Shown in pieces: positions 45,102 to 53,519 of a stretch of 64,000 bases of DNA. The notes under the pieces are model-generated. The model worked only from the letters and a program-made list of their open reading frames with translations, did not search any database and was not told the DNA's origin. Within the stretch, counting starts at the first letter, position 1, and every line of letters begins with the position of its first letter. The position numbers and the translations under genes are program-made. The DNA is from Novisyntrophococcus fermenticellae (lineage in GTDB: Bacteria; Bacillota; Clostridia; Lachnospirales; Lachnospiraceae): the NCBI RefSeq assembly GCF_018866245.1, contig NZ_CP076458.1, forward strand, positions 3,100,001 through 3,164,000. The letters run 5' to 3'.

Positions 45102-45800
45102 TTAAGCAATAAGTGCGTAATCTATCTTACTGATCTCAGAGTTTGCACTCATAAATATTTGCCATTCTTCTTTGTACTCCGTATCTTTTTTCATCCAGAC
45201 CTTTATTTTATAAGTAGTTACACCACTTCGTTTCATGCTCACCTGGCTATATTCCATCCTTCCGCCAAGCTTTTCGACAAACCAGCCCAGCTTTTCTTCA
45301 AAATCCTTTGCGTTAATTACTGTAATTGTCACTTTTTGAAAAACTAGTGTATTTCTGCTAAAAAGAAAATGGTGCATCGTGATCTGCAGTAACATAATTA
45401 ATGCAGTTGATATTATGCCAATGCTGTACATTCCCGAACCAAAGGCTAGCCCAACCGCGGCGGTCGCCCATATACCCGCCGCTGTAGTAAGACCTTTTAT
45501 TACGCTCCCGTTTTTAAATATTACCCCTGCACAAAGGAAACTTATCCCATTGACTACCTGCGATGCAATACGTGAATCTCCACTTTCTCCATAAGTATCC
45601 ATAAACCCGTATTTTGATACAAGCATTAACAGAGCTGCTGTAAAGCATACAAGCACATGCGTTCTCACACCGGCTTCCTTCAGTCTCTTGGTCCGTTCAC
45701 CTCCAATGATTGCCCCGCATACACACGCCAACAGTAAGCGTAAAAGCATTCCGTTGCCCAACCATAATATAATTTGATCTACTACTTCCAACACTCCCAT
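45102..45800 (-). CDS. MgtC/SapB family membrane protein
   Basis: This 232-residue protein has about five N-terminal membrane helices (to about 135), with the family motif GAIIGGERTKRLKEAGVRTH (about 28-47), SQVVNGISFLCAGVIF and GLTTAAGIWATAAVGLA. The soluble C-terminal domain (about 145-232) is ACT-like. I take ATG 45800, with GGAGTG seven bases upstream, rather than a start within the preceding gene. MgtC relatives affect magnesium adaptation, membrane potential or virulence; the role of the broader SapB branch is unclear. It is probably cotranscribed with the upstream phosphatase. Confidence 0.85.
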   Translation of the reverse strand: MGVLEVVDQIILWLGNGMLLRLLLACVCGAIIGGERTKRLKEAGVRTHVLVCFTAALLMLVSKYGFMDTYGESGDSRIASQVVNGISFLCAGVIFKNGSVIKGLTTAAGIWATAAVGLAFGSGMYSIGIISTALIMLLQITMHHFLFSRNTLVFQKVTITVINAKDFEEKLGWFVEKLGGRMEYSQVSMKRSGVTTYKIKVWMKKDTEYKEEWQIFMSANSEISKIDYALIA

Positions 45801-45825
45801 AAGCTCACTCCAACGTAAACCACTT

Positions 45826-46605
45826 TTATTCAATAATTGTCAGTAAAGCATCCTTAAACTGCTTTGCACAACATAAAACATCCGAATTGCGTAAATAGGG
45901 TACTTCTTTTCCACACCAATCGGATATTTCTCCGCCCGCTTCAGTTAAGACAATCGAACCGGCCGTATAATCCCACGGTTTTGAGTTTTTTTCAAGATAT
46001 GCCTCTACACGGCCACATGCTACATAGCAGATGTCAAGCTCTGCCGATCCAGACCTCCGAAAATCTGCAGTATGCATAAACAATTTTTGAAAAACGGAGA
46101 ATATATATGTGCCATACTCTTTCTTCTCATACGGAGAAGAGCCATAGTTAATAACCGCATCCTTTATATCCGGAATAACCGAAGTGAATATTTGTCTTCC
46201 ATTTAGAAAAGCACCTTGTCCTTTCGCTGCCTGAAACAGTTCATCGTTGAAAGGATTATACACAACACCAAAAGTTATTTCTCCCCCTTCATACAAGCCA
46301 AGCGCAACGGCACTTTGTCCATAGCTATGTATTAGATTCGTTGTTCCATCAATCGGATCCAGTATCCAGTAACTGCCCTCTCTGACAAGACCCTCATTCA
46401 CCTTTTCCTCAGCTATCATATCAATACCTGGATATAATTTATGCAGTTCGTTTAAGATATAGTTTTGAACTGCCACATCTACATTTGTAACATAATCGGC
46501 TGCACCCTTTCGTTTTACTTTTGCAGTTTCCAATTCTTTATAAATCAAATCCTTCGTTTGCAATACGATTTGGATTACATTCTCCTGCTCTTGTCTATTC
46601 AACAT
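45826..46605 (-). CDS. Inositol monophosphatase family protein
   Basis: This 259-residue enzyme has the magnesium-dependent phosphatase motifs EEK at about 70, ILDPIDGTTNLIH (about 82-94) and the C-terminal KPWDYTAGSIVLTEAGG (about 205). All metal ligands appear present. Relatives hydrolyse myo-inositol-1-phosphate, fructose-1,6-bisphosphate or 3'-phosphoadenosine phosphates. It lies between an MBL-fold gene (39-base gap) and MgtC, in one transcriptional direction. Confidence 0.92.
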   Translation of the reverse strand: MLNRQEQENVIQIVLQTKDLIYKELETAKVKRKGAADYVTNVDVAVQNYILNELHKLYPGIDMIAEEKVNEGLVREGSYWILDPIDGTTNLIHSYGQSAVALGLYEGGEITFGVVYNPFNDELFQAAKGQGAFLNGRQIFTSVIPDIKDAVINYGSSPYEKKEYGTYIFSVFQKLFMHTADFRRSGSAELDICYVACGRVEAYLEKNSKPWDYTAGSIVLTEAGGEISDWCGKEVPYLRNSDVLCCAKQFKDALLTIIE

Positions 46606-46644
46606 TTAATAAGCCTCACTTCCATCATCAGTTGTATTTGTGCG

Positions 46645-47475
46645 CTAGAATTCAACGCTCATTCCATCATAAGAAACTATAAAGTTTTGTTCACATGCGA
46701 TTGGCAGCAGCTCATCGTAGGTGGCCAGCCCATTATGTGAAAAATGATTTACAACAAATTTTGTTTTCTCATCGGCACACCCCAATTCCATCAATTTCTG
46801 GCGTACCTCTATATCGGTAACCAAGCCCATATGGCCATCCCGTTCTTTCTCATTAATACCATGTGTACAATCCAGGCTTATCAGATCCATTCTTATAGGA
46901 TTTGCCTGCAGATATGCCCATGTTTCTTCCGGGAACACACCCGTATCATGTGCATAGAGCATGGCCTTGCCATTATGCCGAATTAAAAATATAGCAGGAT
47001 CACACTTAGCATCATGATTTGCCTTTAAGGGAATAATTCCATAACCCTCAATCACGAATTCATGATAGAATTCTACTAGATTCACCTTGACTCTATTTTG
47101 ATTCTCCATTTCCGACTCACGCAAAAATTCATCAATCATTTTATAGCTGGGATTTGTTACATAAAAGGAAAGAGGACCTTCTTCCGGATATGCAAACGAT
47201 ATTTTTCTATTGGCTAATTCATTTGCATACAGATGATCTTCATGCTTATGTGTGATCAAACATGTATGAATCTTTGATAATTCAATGCCATTGTACAAGG
47301 AATGAATATATGTATCCGGCGGAAAATCAATTAATAACCAGTCATCAACAATTGCCTGACTACGTGTCCTGATATTTCTGCCTCCTAACAAGCGTGCTCT
47401 TTTGCAAGCCTCGCAATCACAAAAAACAGCCGGAAATCCTTCACATGCTGCTGTACCAAGGTACTTAATCTTCAT
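46645..47475 (-). CDS. MBL-fold hydrolase, PhnP-like
   Basis: This 276-residue enzyme begins MKIKYLGTAACEGFPAVFCD, with a CDCEACKRAR segment that is typical of the PhnP/RNase Z-like branch, a metal motif THKHEDHLY (HxHxDH) near 75 and later ligands in YAHDTGVFPE and VNHFSHNG. I took the ATG at 47475 because GGAG lies nine bases upstream. Proteins of this branch are cyclic phosphodiesterases; the cyclic phosphate of a sugar is a reasonable substrate given the downstream phosphatase. It is divergent from an AraC regulator. Confidence 0.87.
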   Translation of the reverse strand: MKIKYLGTAACEGFPAVFCDCEACKRARLLGGRNIRTRSQAIVDDWLLIDFPPDTYIHSLYNGIELSKIHTCLITHKHEDHLYANELANRKISFAYPEEGPLSFYVTNPSYKMIDEFLRESEMENQNRVKVNLVEFYHEFVIEGYGIIPLKANHDAKCDPAIFLIRHNGKAMLYAHDTGVFPEETWAYLQANPIRMDLISLDCTHGINEKERDGHMGLVTDIEVRQKLMELGCADEKTKFVVNHFSHNGLATYDELLPIACEQNFIVSYDGMSVEF

Positions 47476-47552
47476 ACTGCTACTCCTCTCTGCAACCGGA
47501 ACGCCGGCGAAAAAATATTTTATTAAAACTTCTTTATTTCTGTAACTGTTGC

Positions 47553-47580
47553 TTGACAAAATATCTAAGTATTATATACT
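47553..47580 (+). promoter_or_regulatory. Promoter of AraC regulator
   Basis: TTGACA (47553-47558), 16-base spacer, TATACT (47575-47580), with GGAG before the ATG at 47612. The leader would be about 25 nt. Confidence 0.65.
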
Positions 47581-47611
47581 TCATATATGATTACCCAAAA
47601 GGAGTGTATCA

Positions 47612-48499
47612 ATGGCTACATATAAAATATTCCATGATGGTATACATACAATTAACATTACAAATATTCAGTCAGCAACCTCCTATGACAGCAACCAACC
47701 TTCTGCGCTTCCTGTCTGCATAAACAGTTGTGGCTGCAATTACTATAAGCTTAATTCAGAGCGCACTACAATTTACCGCCCCGATGGAAGAGCCGACTAT
47801 CAATTAATCTATATCCACGAGGGCAAGGGTGACTTTCTTATCAATGGCAGTAATAGGACACTTGAAAAGGGAAGCCTTATCCTGTTTAAGCCAGGAGATC
47901 CACAGCACTATTCTTATGATACTACCGTCCGTGCCCAGGCATACTGGATACATTTTTCCGGAACTGAGGTAGAAACGCTGCTCCGCCAGAATAACCTATG
48001 GGACAATACCGTATATACACTCAATGGAAAAACTGCGTTTCCCGAAATCATAACAAAGATTACCCGTGAGCTTCAATTTCATACTTACCAGTACCCTTTG
48101 ATGTGTCATGCATATTTTCTTGAACTGCTTTGTTCCCTGACACGCGCTCTGGATAGTCAGCAAGCCTTTATGGCTGCCGAGCAGGAATCACTCGTTCCTG
48201 CACTCGACTTAATCCATAATAACTTTCAAAACGACTATGACATAAATTATCTTGCAGGCCTTTGTGATATGAGCAACTCTCACTTTATCCGTAAGTTCAA
48301 AAGCTTTACAGGATATCCGCCGCATAGATATATGACTATGGTTCGGATTGCACATGCAAAAGAGATGCTTTTATCCTATGACAGCTCAGTGTCTGAAGTC
48401 GCTAATAAGCTCGGTTATGATAACCCTCTTTATTTTGGCAGATTATTTAAAAAATACACCGGCAAATCGCCTTCTGAATTTAAAAAGCGAATGTACTAA
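47612..48499 (+). CDS. AraC family transcriptional regulator
   Basis: This 295-residue regulator has a cupin-like sensor domain (YQLIYIHEGKGDFLING, then FKPGDPQHYSY) and a C-terminal AraC domain (about 190-290) with LAGLCDMSNSHFIRKFKS and VANKLGYDNPLYFGRLFKK. It ends by a four-base overlap with the convergent permease gene and is divergent from the PhnP-like gene. It most likely controls the third importer, in response to a sugar. Confidence 0.9.
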   Translation: MATYKIFHDGIHTINITNIQSATSYDSNQPSALPVCINSCGCNYYKLNSERTTIYRPDGRADYQLIYIHEGKGDFLINGSNRTLEKGSLILFKPGDPQHYSYDTTVRAQAYWIHFSGTEVETLLRQNNLWDNTVYTLNGKTAFPEIITKITRELQFHTYQYPLMCHAYFLELLCSLTRALDSQQAFMAAEQESLVPALDLIHNNFQNDYDINYLAGLCDMSNSHFIRKFKSFTGYPPHRYMTMVRIAHAKEMLLSYDSSVSEVANKLGYDNPLYFGRLFKKYTGKSPSEFKKRMY

Positions 48500-49341
48500 C
48501 CCTTTACAGCACTGTCCAACTGACCTTTTATAAAATACTTTTGTAAGAACAGGTAAATAACGATCATAGGTAAGATTGCCACTACCGCTCCGGCGGCTGC
48601 CGCATTTAAATCATTCATGTTTTCTGAAAAATACTGCTTTACGGTCAATGTTATATTGTACATTTCTTTTTGCTGTAATATATATAAGGAATAGGCATAC
48701 TCATTCCATGCCGCCACACCTTTCATTATGATGACAGATACAGTAACCGGTTTTAACTGGGGCAATATGATGTAGAAGAATACCTGCATGATTCCGGCGC
48801 CGTCTATTGCGGCCGCTTCATCTAACGATACCGGTATGGACCGGATAAAGTTAACATACAAGTAGATTGACATCGGGACGCCAAATGCAGCAATAACCAT
48901 GATTAGTCCCCAATACGTAGATATCGCATTTATAGAAACCAAGGTACTATATACACCCACTACGATAGAAAGCGGCGGAATCATCATAACACCCATAATC
49001 ACACTTCTTAATGCATTGTTAAATTTAGAACGGTTACGGGCAATCGGATAGGCTGCGAGACATCCGACAATGACCTCTATGATTACAACGCTGACAGAGA
49101 TAATTGCTGTATTTTTAAGAGCATTCAGCAGTCCGCCGTCACCCAGCACTTTTATATAGTTACCCCAGTAAATCGAATCCGGCAGGCTCAGCCTTGACGA
49201 ATGATCTGTAACCGGCTTGAATGAGGTCACGACAATGACATAAATCGGAAGCAGGTATATAACCGCAATCAGTATACTGCATAAATATTTCCACCAGTTT
49301 TTCTTCAATGTATGCCCTGGTGATTTTTTATCTTTTTGCAT
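48496..49341 (-). CDS. Carbohydrate ABC transporter permease, MalG type
   Basis: This 281-residue, six-helix permease has the coupling loop IPVSLDEAAAIDGAGIMQVF and IILPQLKPVT near residue 185, and the C-terminal LQKYFIKGQLDSAVKG. The start overlaps the stop of the MalF gene by one base. It is the last gene of the third importer. Confidence 0.94.
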   Translation of the reverse strand: MQKDKKSPGHTLKKNWWKYLCSILIAVIYLLPIYVIVVTSFKPVTDHSSRLSLPDSIYWGNYIKVLGDGGLLNALKNTAIISVSVVIIEVIVGCLAAYPIARNRSKFNNALRSVIMGVMMIPPLSIVVGVYSTLVSINAISTYWGLIMVIAAFGVPMSIYLYVNFIRSIPVSLDEAAAIDGAGIMQVFFYIILPQLKPVTVSVIIMKGVAAWNEYAYSLYILQQKEMYNITLTVKQYFSENMNDLNAAAAGAVVAILPMIVIYLFLQKYFIKGQLDSAVKG

Positions 49342-50210
49342 TATAACTCCACCTCTTTCCTGTCAAAATAAGCATTTCCAATTGTAGAAACCAATAAAAT
49401 AAAGAGGAAAATACAAATACCTATCGCTGAGGCATAACCTGCTTTTTCGGCCTGGAAGTATCTGTTACTTACATAAGTCATGACGGATTGTGAGGCATGT
49501 CCCGGCCCGCCATTTGTCAGGGAGATTACCACATCGTATAACTTCAATCCACCAATCAGGTTTAAAATTACCGCCGAGGAAATGGAAGGCATCAAAAGAG
49601 GAATCGTAATGTGCTTGAAACTTGCAAGCTTTCCCACCCCATCGATTGCTGCTGCTTCGTAATATACCTTAGGTATATTTTGCAGCCCTGCTAAATATAT
49701 AATCATACAATTGCCTGCATATTGCCATGAATTAACGAGCAAAATAGCAGCTACCCCTATAGCCGGATTTCGCAGCCAGTCTATTGGCTCAAGCCCAAAG
49801 GCAGCAATTATATCATTGAAAACGCCATTATTGAAGGACAAAAAATAATACATGATATATCCCATAATCAGACCGGATATCATGATCGGCATATAGGTAA
49901 TTGTTCGTATAAATTTATTTCCCGAATACTTTGTATCGACCAGCAGCGCGACTGCAAGGCCGATGATATTTTGCAATATTGTTGAACCGATTCCATATAT
50001 CAGTGTATTCCTGAAGGCAGTCCAGAAATTTTTATCCTGAAACACATCCAAATAGTTTTTAATCCCAATAAATTTCATATCCTGCGCATATCCGTTCCAC
50101 TTAAAGAAGGATACCTTGATTGCCTGAGCAAAGGGATAGACCACAAACAGCCCAATCAATAACAGCGCAGGTATGTACAACAGGTTCATACGTCTGTTTC
50201 TTTTTTTCAT
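49341..50210 (-). CDS. Carbohydrate ABC transporter permease, MalF type
   Basis: This 289-residue, six-helix permease has the EAA loop IPKVYYEAAAIDGVGKLASF with ITIPLLMPS and the hallmark SLTNGGPGHASQSVMTYV. A basic N-terminus (MKKRNRRMN) precedes the first helix. It follows a hairpin-bearing gap of 117 bases after the binding-protein gene. Confidence 0.94.
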   Translation of the reverse strand: MKKRNRRMNLLYIPALLLIGLFVVYPFAQAIKVSFFKWNGYAQDMKFIGIKNYLDVFQDKNFWTAFRNTLIYGIGSTILQNIIGLAVALLVDTKYSGNKFIRTITYMPIMISGLIMGYIMYYFLSFNNGVFNDIIAAFGLEPIDWLRNPAIGVAAILLVNSWQYAGNCMIIYLAGLQNIPKVYYEAAAIDGVGKLASFKHITIPLLMPSISSAVILNLIGGLKLYDVVISLTNGGPGHASQSVMTYVSNRYFQAEKAGYASAIGICIFLFILLVSTIGNAYFDRKEVEL

Positions 50211-50232
50211 CGAAATACCTCTTGTTATTACA

Positions 50233-50268
50233 ATTCAGAACCAGGCACAACGTCCATTGGTTCTGAAT
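50233..50268 (-). repeat. Intercistronic inverted repeat
   Basis: ATTCAGAACCA and TGGTTCTGAAT are perfect 11-bp arms around a 14-base loop, without a T run. It lies between the binding-protein and permease genes and probably protects the upstream messenger or limits read-through. Confidence 0.65.
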
Positions 50269-50327
50269 GTATGTTGTCTTTGTAACCCCGTTATTGTTTC
50301 AGATTATATTTCTGAGAGTATACAGAA

Positions 50328-51707
50328 TTAATCACCCGCATGTGCTTCTTCATATTTATCAATATAGTTTTCCTCAAGCAGGCTCACAGCACCCTTTACC
50401 CCATTTTCTGAAGGATCTAATGCAATCCCTGTCGTTGCCTCTGACATGACGCTCCACATACCACTCGGGAAATACTGCCTGTCAAATACATTGTCATACA
50501 TCAGGTTTCCTTCATACTGTTCAATGCTTGCATAGTATGCATCTGTAGCATAGCTGTCTCCAAGGTCAATTCCGCTTAATCCAGGAACAGAGCCTTCTGT
50601 TTCGCAAAGACCCGGTATTACATTTTTTGTTGCTATATAGTCTAAGAGCTGAAGCGCTGCTTCTTTATTTTTCGTATCCTTCCATACGCCAAAGCATGAT
50701 CCCTCTCCAACCTGGTACATATTTTTTCCTCCATCCTCATAATACGGAACCGGAAGAACACCAAGATTTGCATCCGGAACATAGGATTTTGCTACTGCAA
50801 GGTTGAGTATACTACGAACAATGAATCCACACTTTCCCTCGCCAAGCGCTTTTTGCATTTCTGCTGTATCAGCTGTAGAATAGTTTTCATTCATATAACC
50901 CTTATTGATATAATCAGCAAATTTCTGCATTACAGGAGTGCCTGTTTTCTGCCAGTCAAACGTTCCATCCTGAAGCGTCTCTGCACTTGGATATGCTGCA
51001 CCATCATTTGTCAGCATCATGGGAAGCAAATATGTATTTATAAATCCGGCTCCGTTTGACGGCTCCTTTCCACCGATAAATATCGGTGTAACACCTGATG
51101 CCTTAATCCTTTCACAGGCTTCCTCAAAATCAGCAGTTGTACGAATCTCTTCCGGAACAACCCCTGCGGCCTCAAGCACATCTGCATTATACATAACTGC
51201 AGAAATACCAACTGTGGCCGGTAACACATAGATATTCCCTTCCTCATCCGTTATAACTTTCTTAGCATCCTCTGTTATAGAACCATACCAGTCCTGATCG
51301 TTTAGAGGCATAAGATAGTCTGAATAACGCATGACTGACCATCCATGTGTTGTCCAGACGTCGGGTAAATCATTCGATGCCATTCTGGTCTTTAAGACTG
51401 TTTCAAAATCCGCTCCAGGTGCCGTCAGCTGAACCTTTATGCCTGTTTCCTTTTCGAAATCTGCGATGACTGATTTGAATTCCTCCAGTCTGATATCACC
51501 AAAGTCCACAGCAACCTCCAAGGTTGTTCCTTCCGCCGAATCTTTCTCTTTCGATGTGCTTTTCTCTTCGGAAGCAGATTCTGCTTCTTCTGCTGTACTC
51601 TCTGATCCGGAACTATCGGTTCCTGAACCCGAACATGAGATCAGTGAAAGAGAAAGTGGTACAAACATAAATGACGCTAACACCCTTTTAAAATTTTTGT
51701 AATTCAT
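50328..51707 (-). CDS. Extracellular sugar-binding lipoprotein (family 1)
   Basis: This 459-residue lipoprotein has the lipobox SLISC (Cys near 25) and a long Ser/Glu/Lys linker to about residue 60. The mature part shows LRLEEFKSVIADFEKET-like sequence, MASNDLPDVWTTHGWSV and the late GEGSCFGVWKDTKNKEAA typical of family 1 binding proteins. It is the first gene of the third importer and has its own promoter. Confidence 0.92.
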   Translation of the reverse strand: MNYKNFKRVLASFMFVPLSLSLISCSGSGTDSSGSESTAEEAESASEEKSTSKEKDSAEGTTLEVAVDFGDIRLEEFKSVIADFEKETGIKVQLTAPGADFETVLKTRMASNDLPDVWTTHGWSVMRYSDYLMPLNDQDWYGSITEDAKKVITDEEGNIYVLPATVGISAVMYNADVLEAAGVVPEEIRTTADFEEACERIKASGVTPIFIGGKEPSNGAGFINTYLLPMMLTNDGAAYPSAETLQDGTFDWQKTGTPVMQKFADYINKGYMNENYSTADTAEMQKALGEGKCGFIVRSILNLAVAKSYVPDANLGVLPVPYYEDGGKNMYQVGEGSCFGVWKDTKNKEAALQLLDYIATKNVIPGLCETEGSVPGLSGIDLGDSYATDAYYASIEQYEGNLMYDNVFDRQYFPSGMWSVMSEATTGIALDPSENGVKGAVSLLEENYIDKYEEAHAGD

Positions 51708-51820
51708 AATTCCCTCCTTTTAATATACTTCTCTTTGAGTTGTAATTAGAAGTGCACGACGACTTATTTGGTTATTTCCTACACTCCCTTCTTATTATGC
51801 TCGTTCTTTTTGTAATACAT

Positions 51821-51849
51821 ATTATATGAAACGGTCTATTATTTGTAAA
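51821..51849 (-). promoter_or_regulatory. Promoter of third sugar importer
   Basis: On the minus strand TTTACA (51844-51849), 17-base spacer, TATAAT (51821-51826), giving a leader of about 107 nt. Apart from this promoter I see nothing defined in 51708-52039; the part near the divergent PHP gene contains a small CCGTT/AACGG hairpin before its ribosome site. Confidence 0.6.
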
Positions 51850-52039
51850 GTAACAGAAAAATCTAACATATGCACAAAACTGCTTTTTGTATTCTCTGTC
51901 ACTTGGTAACTTCTACTTTGTCTGCGAAACGGATTGATTTTTTGTTGTAAAATGGTAGAATATAGGCTACAAGAAATGTTTTATCCCAACTTTATTGTTA
52001 GAATGCCGTTAAAAACGGCGGAATGAGAGGTTCATTAAG

Positions 52040-52765
52040 ATGAAATACGTACTTGATACCCACACACACACTATATCAAGCGGCCATGCCTATAATTCAC
52101 TGAATGAAATGATGGCATCTGCAGCAGACAAAGGGCTTTCCCTGCTCGCTATCACAGATCACGCGCCAGACATACCCGGCGCCGCATGCGAGTGTTATTT
52201 TGACAATGCTCAGGTCATCGACCGGGAATATTATTACGAAAAGTACGGCAAAAAAACCAGACTGCTCTTTGGAGTAGAGCTCAATATATTAAAAGGCGGA
52301 AAACTTGATCTGGAAGATCATACAATTAAGAGTCTTGACATTGCAATCGCCAGCATGCATCCGGTCTGCATAGAGCCGGGTACCCTGGAAGAAAATACCC
52401 ATGACTATATAGAAGTGCTTAAGAATCCATATGTACATATCATAGGACATCCGGATGATGGAAATTATCCAATTGACAGAAAAAAACTTGTACTTGCCGC
52501 CAGGGAATATGGAAAAATCCTTGAGCTCAATAATCACTCCCTATCTCCTAACAGTCCCAGAAGAAATGCACTTGAAAACGATCTGGAAATGCTGAAGCTA
52601 TGCAAAGAATATAACCAGCCCATCGTAGTCGGAAGCGATGCCCATGTGGAATCGCGTATAGGCAATCATGCAGAGGCCTATAAACTCCTTGAATCCCTGG
52701 ATTTTCCGGAAGAACTGGTTATTAACACATCTGTTGACAAGTTGATGGCATACCTGAAAAAATAG
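52040..52765 (+). CDS. PHP domain phosphatase, YcdX-like
   Basis: This 241-residue metal-dependent enzyme begins with DTHTHTISSGHAYNSLNEM (metal ligands), followed by AITDHAPDIPGA, HIIGHPDDGNYPID and VVGSDAHVESRIGNH, the four motifs of the trinuclear PHP fold. YcdX-like proteins are phosphatases with unsettled substrates. Length is normal (about 240). It is monocistronic and divergent from the third importer; a terminator follows at 52868. Confidence 0.92.
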   Translation: MKYVLDTHTHTISSGHAYNSLNEMMASAADKGLSLLAITDHAPDIPGAACECYFDNAQVIDREYYYEKYGKKTRLLFGVELNILKGGKLDLEDHTIKSLDIAIASMHPVCIEPGTLEENTHDYIEVLKNPYVHIIGHPDDGNYPIDRKKLVLAAREYGKILELNNHSLSPNSPRRNALENDLEMLKLCKEYNQPIVVGSDAHVESRIGNHAEAYKLLESLDFPEELVINTSVDKLMAYLKK

Positions 52766-52820
52766 ATTAAAACAGCATGCAGTTAGGATTGAATCCCGGA
52801 AATATATATTCATACACTAG

Positions 52821-52912
52821 TACAGAAAACCTGCCACTGGCAGCTTCCTTTTCATACTTTGGTATTCAAAAAACTCTTAACTACCTCATGATATTTGGTA
52901 ATTAAGAGTTTT
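52821..52912. repeat. Dispersed repeat copy A (hairpin, conserved box, terminator)
   Basis: A small hairpin (CTGCC/GGCAG) is followed by TTCCTTTTCATACTTTGGTA and an A run, then a terminator hairpin. The region at 55211-55308 has the same order of elements: TTCCTTTTACATACTTGGGT, an A run and a hairpin with a shared TCATGA loop. The stem sequences differ but are compensated. Both copies lie beside minus-strand genes. Confidence 0.5.
52868..52912. terminator. Bidirectional terminator between PHP and DUF6465 genes
   Basis: AAAACTCTTAA and TTAAGAGTTTT arms plus an inner TACC/GGTA pair form a long stem, with A and T runs at either side. It serves both convergent genes and is part of repeat copy A. 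Confidence 0.8.
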
Positions 52913-52944
52913 ATTTCATAAAATTGTTGTGTTAGAGGCGTAAA

Positions 52945-53286
52945 TTATAATTCAATCTTAAAATCATCAGAGTCTTCGCCATTGACTACATAATACGCGG
53001 CATTTTCTTCTGCAACCACATATACTTCCAATGTCTTAATCGTCTCACCTTTACGCTTTTTTCCATACTCTTTAGCCGCTGCTTTTGTAATACTATCTAC
53101 CTTAACCTGTTTGCCGCCAAATTCAAAAGTAACACTAGTTTTTACAGCCGGTTTTGCAGTTGCTTTTTTCACAGCCGGTTTTTTCACTTTTTCTTCCTTC
53201 TTTTCTTCTACAACGGGTTTCTCGACTGGTACAGTAGTCGCCTTGGTCTCTGTTTTGGCCTTTTTCGTCTTCTTTACGTTTGCCAT
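52945..53286 (-). CDS. DUF6465 family protein
   Basis: This 113-residue basic protein has a low-complexity Lys/Ala/Val/Pro-rich N-terminal half (to about residue 48), similar to histone-like tails, and a compact C-terminal domain beginning VTFEFGGKQVKVDSITKAAA and continuing KTLEVYVVAEENAAYYVVNG. The C-terminal domain matches the pattern I know as DUF6465 in Lachnospiraceae. The Lys-rich tail could bind nucleic acid. It has its own consensus promoter and a terminator on both sides. Confidence 0.85.
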   Translation of the reverse strand: MANVKKTKKAKTETKATTVPVEKPVVEEKKEEKVKKPAVKKATAKPAVKTSVTFEFGGKQVKVDSITKAAAKEYGKKRKGETIKTLEVYVVAEENAAYYVVNGEDSDDFKIEL

Positions 53287-53356
53287 AATCTTTCATTCTC
53301 CTCTATAATATTTATAATCAAACTCTTGTGCCAATCCCAGATGCATATGTATAAAT

Positions 53357-53385
53357 ATTATAAGATTATATCTTACGTTCGTCAA
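53357..53385 (-). promoter_or_regulatory. Promoter of DUF6465 gene
   Basis: Minus strand TTGACG (53380-53385), 17-base spacer, TATAAT (53357-53362), about 70 bases before the ATG. Confidence 0.65.
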
Positions 53386-53519
53386 TTAATGATAATACCA
53401 AATTACTCCATATAGATTTACCTTTTTTCGTTAAAATAAGGGATTTCTCTCCACACCAAAAGAATCCTTTCCATTTCAGCCACAAAAATAAATGCATTTA
53501 AATACTTAAATATCAGTAT

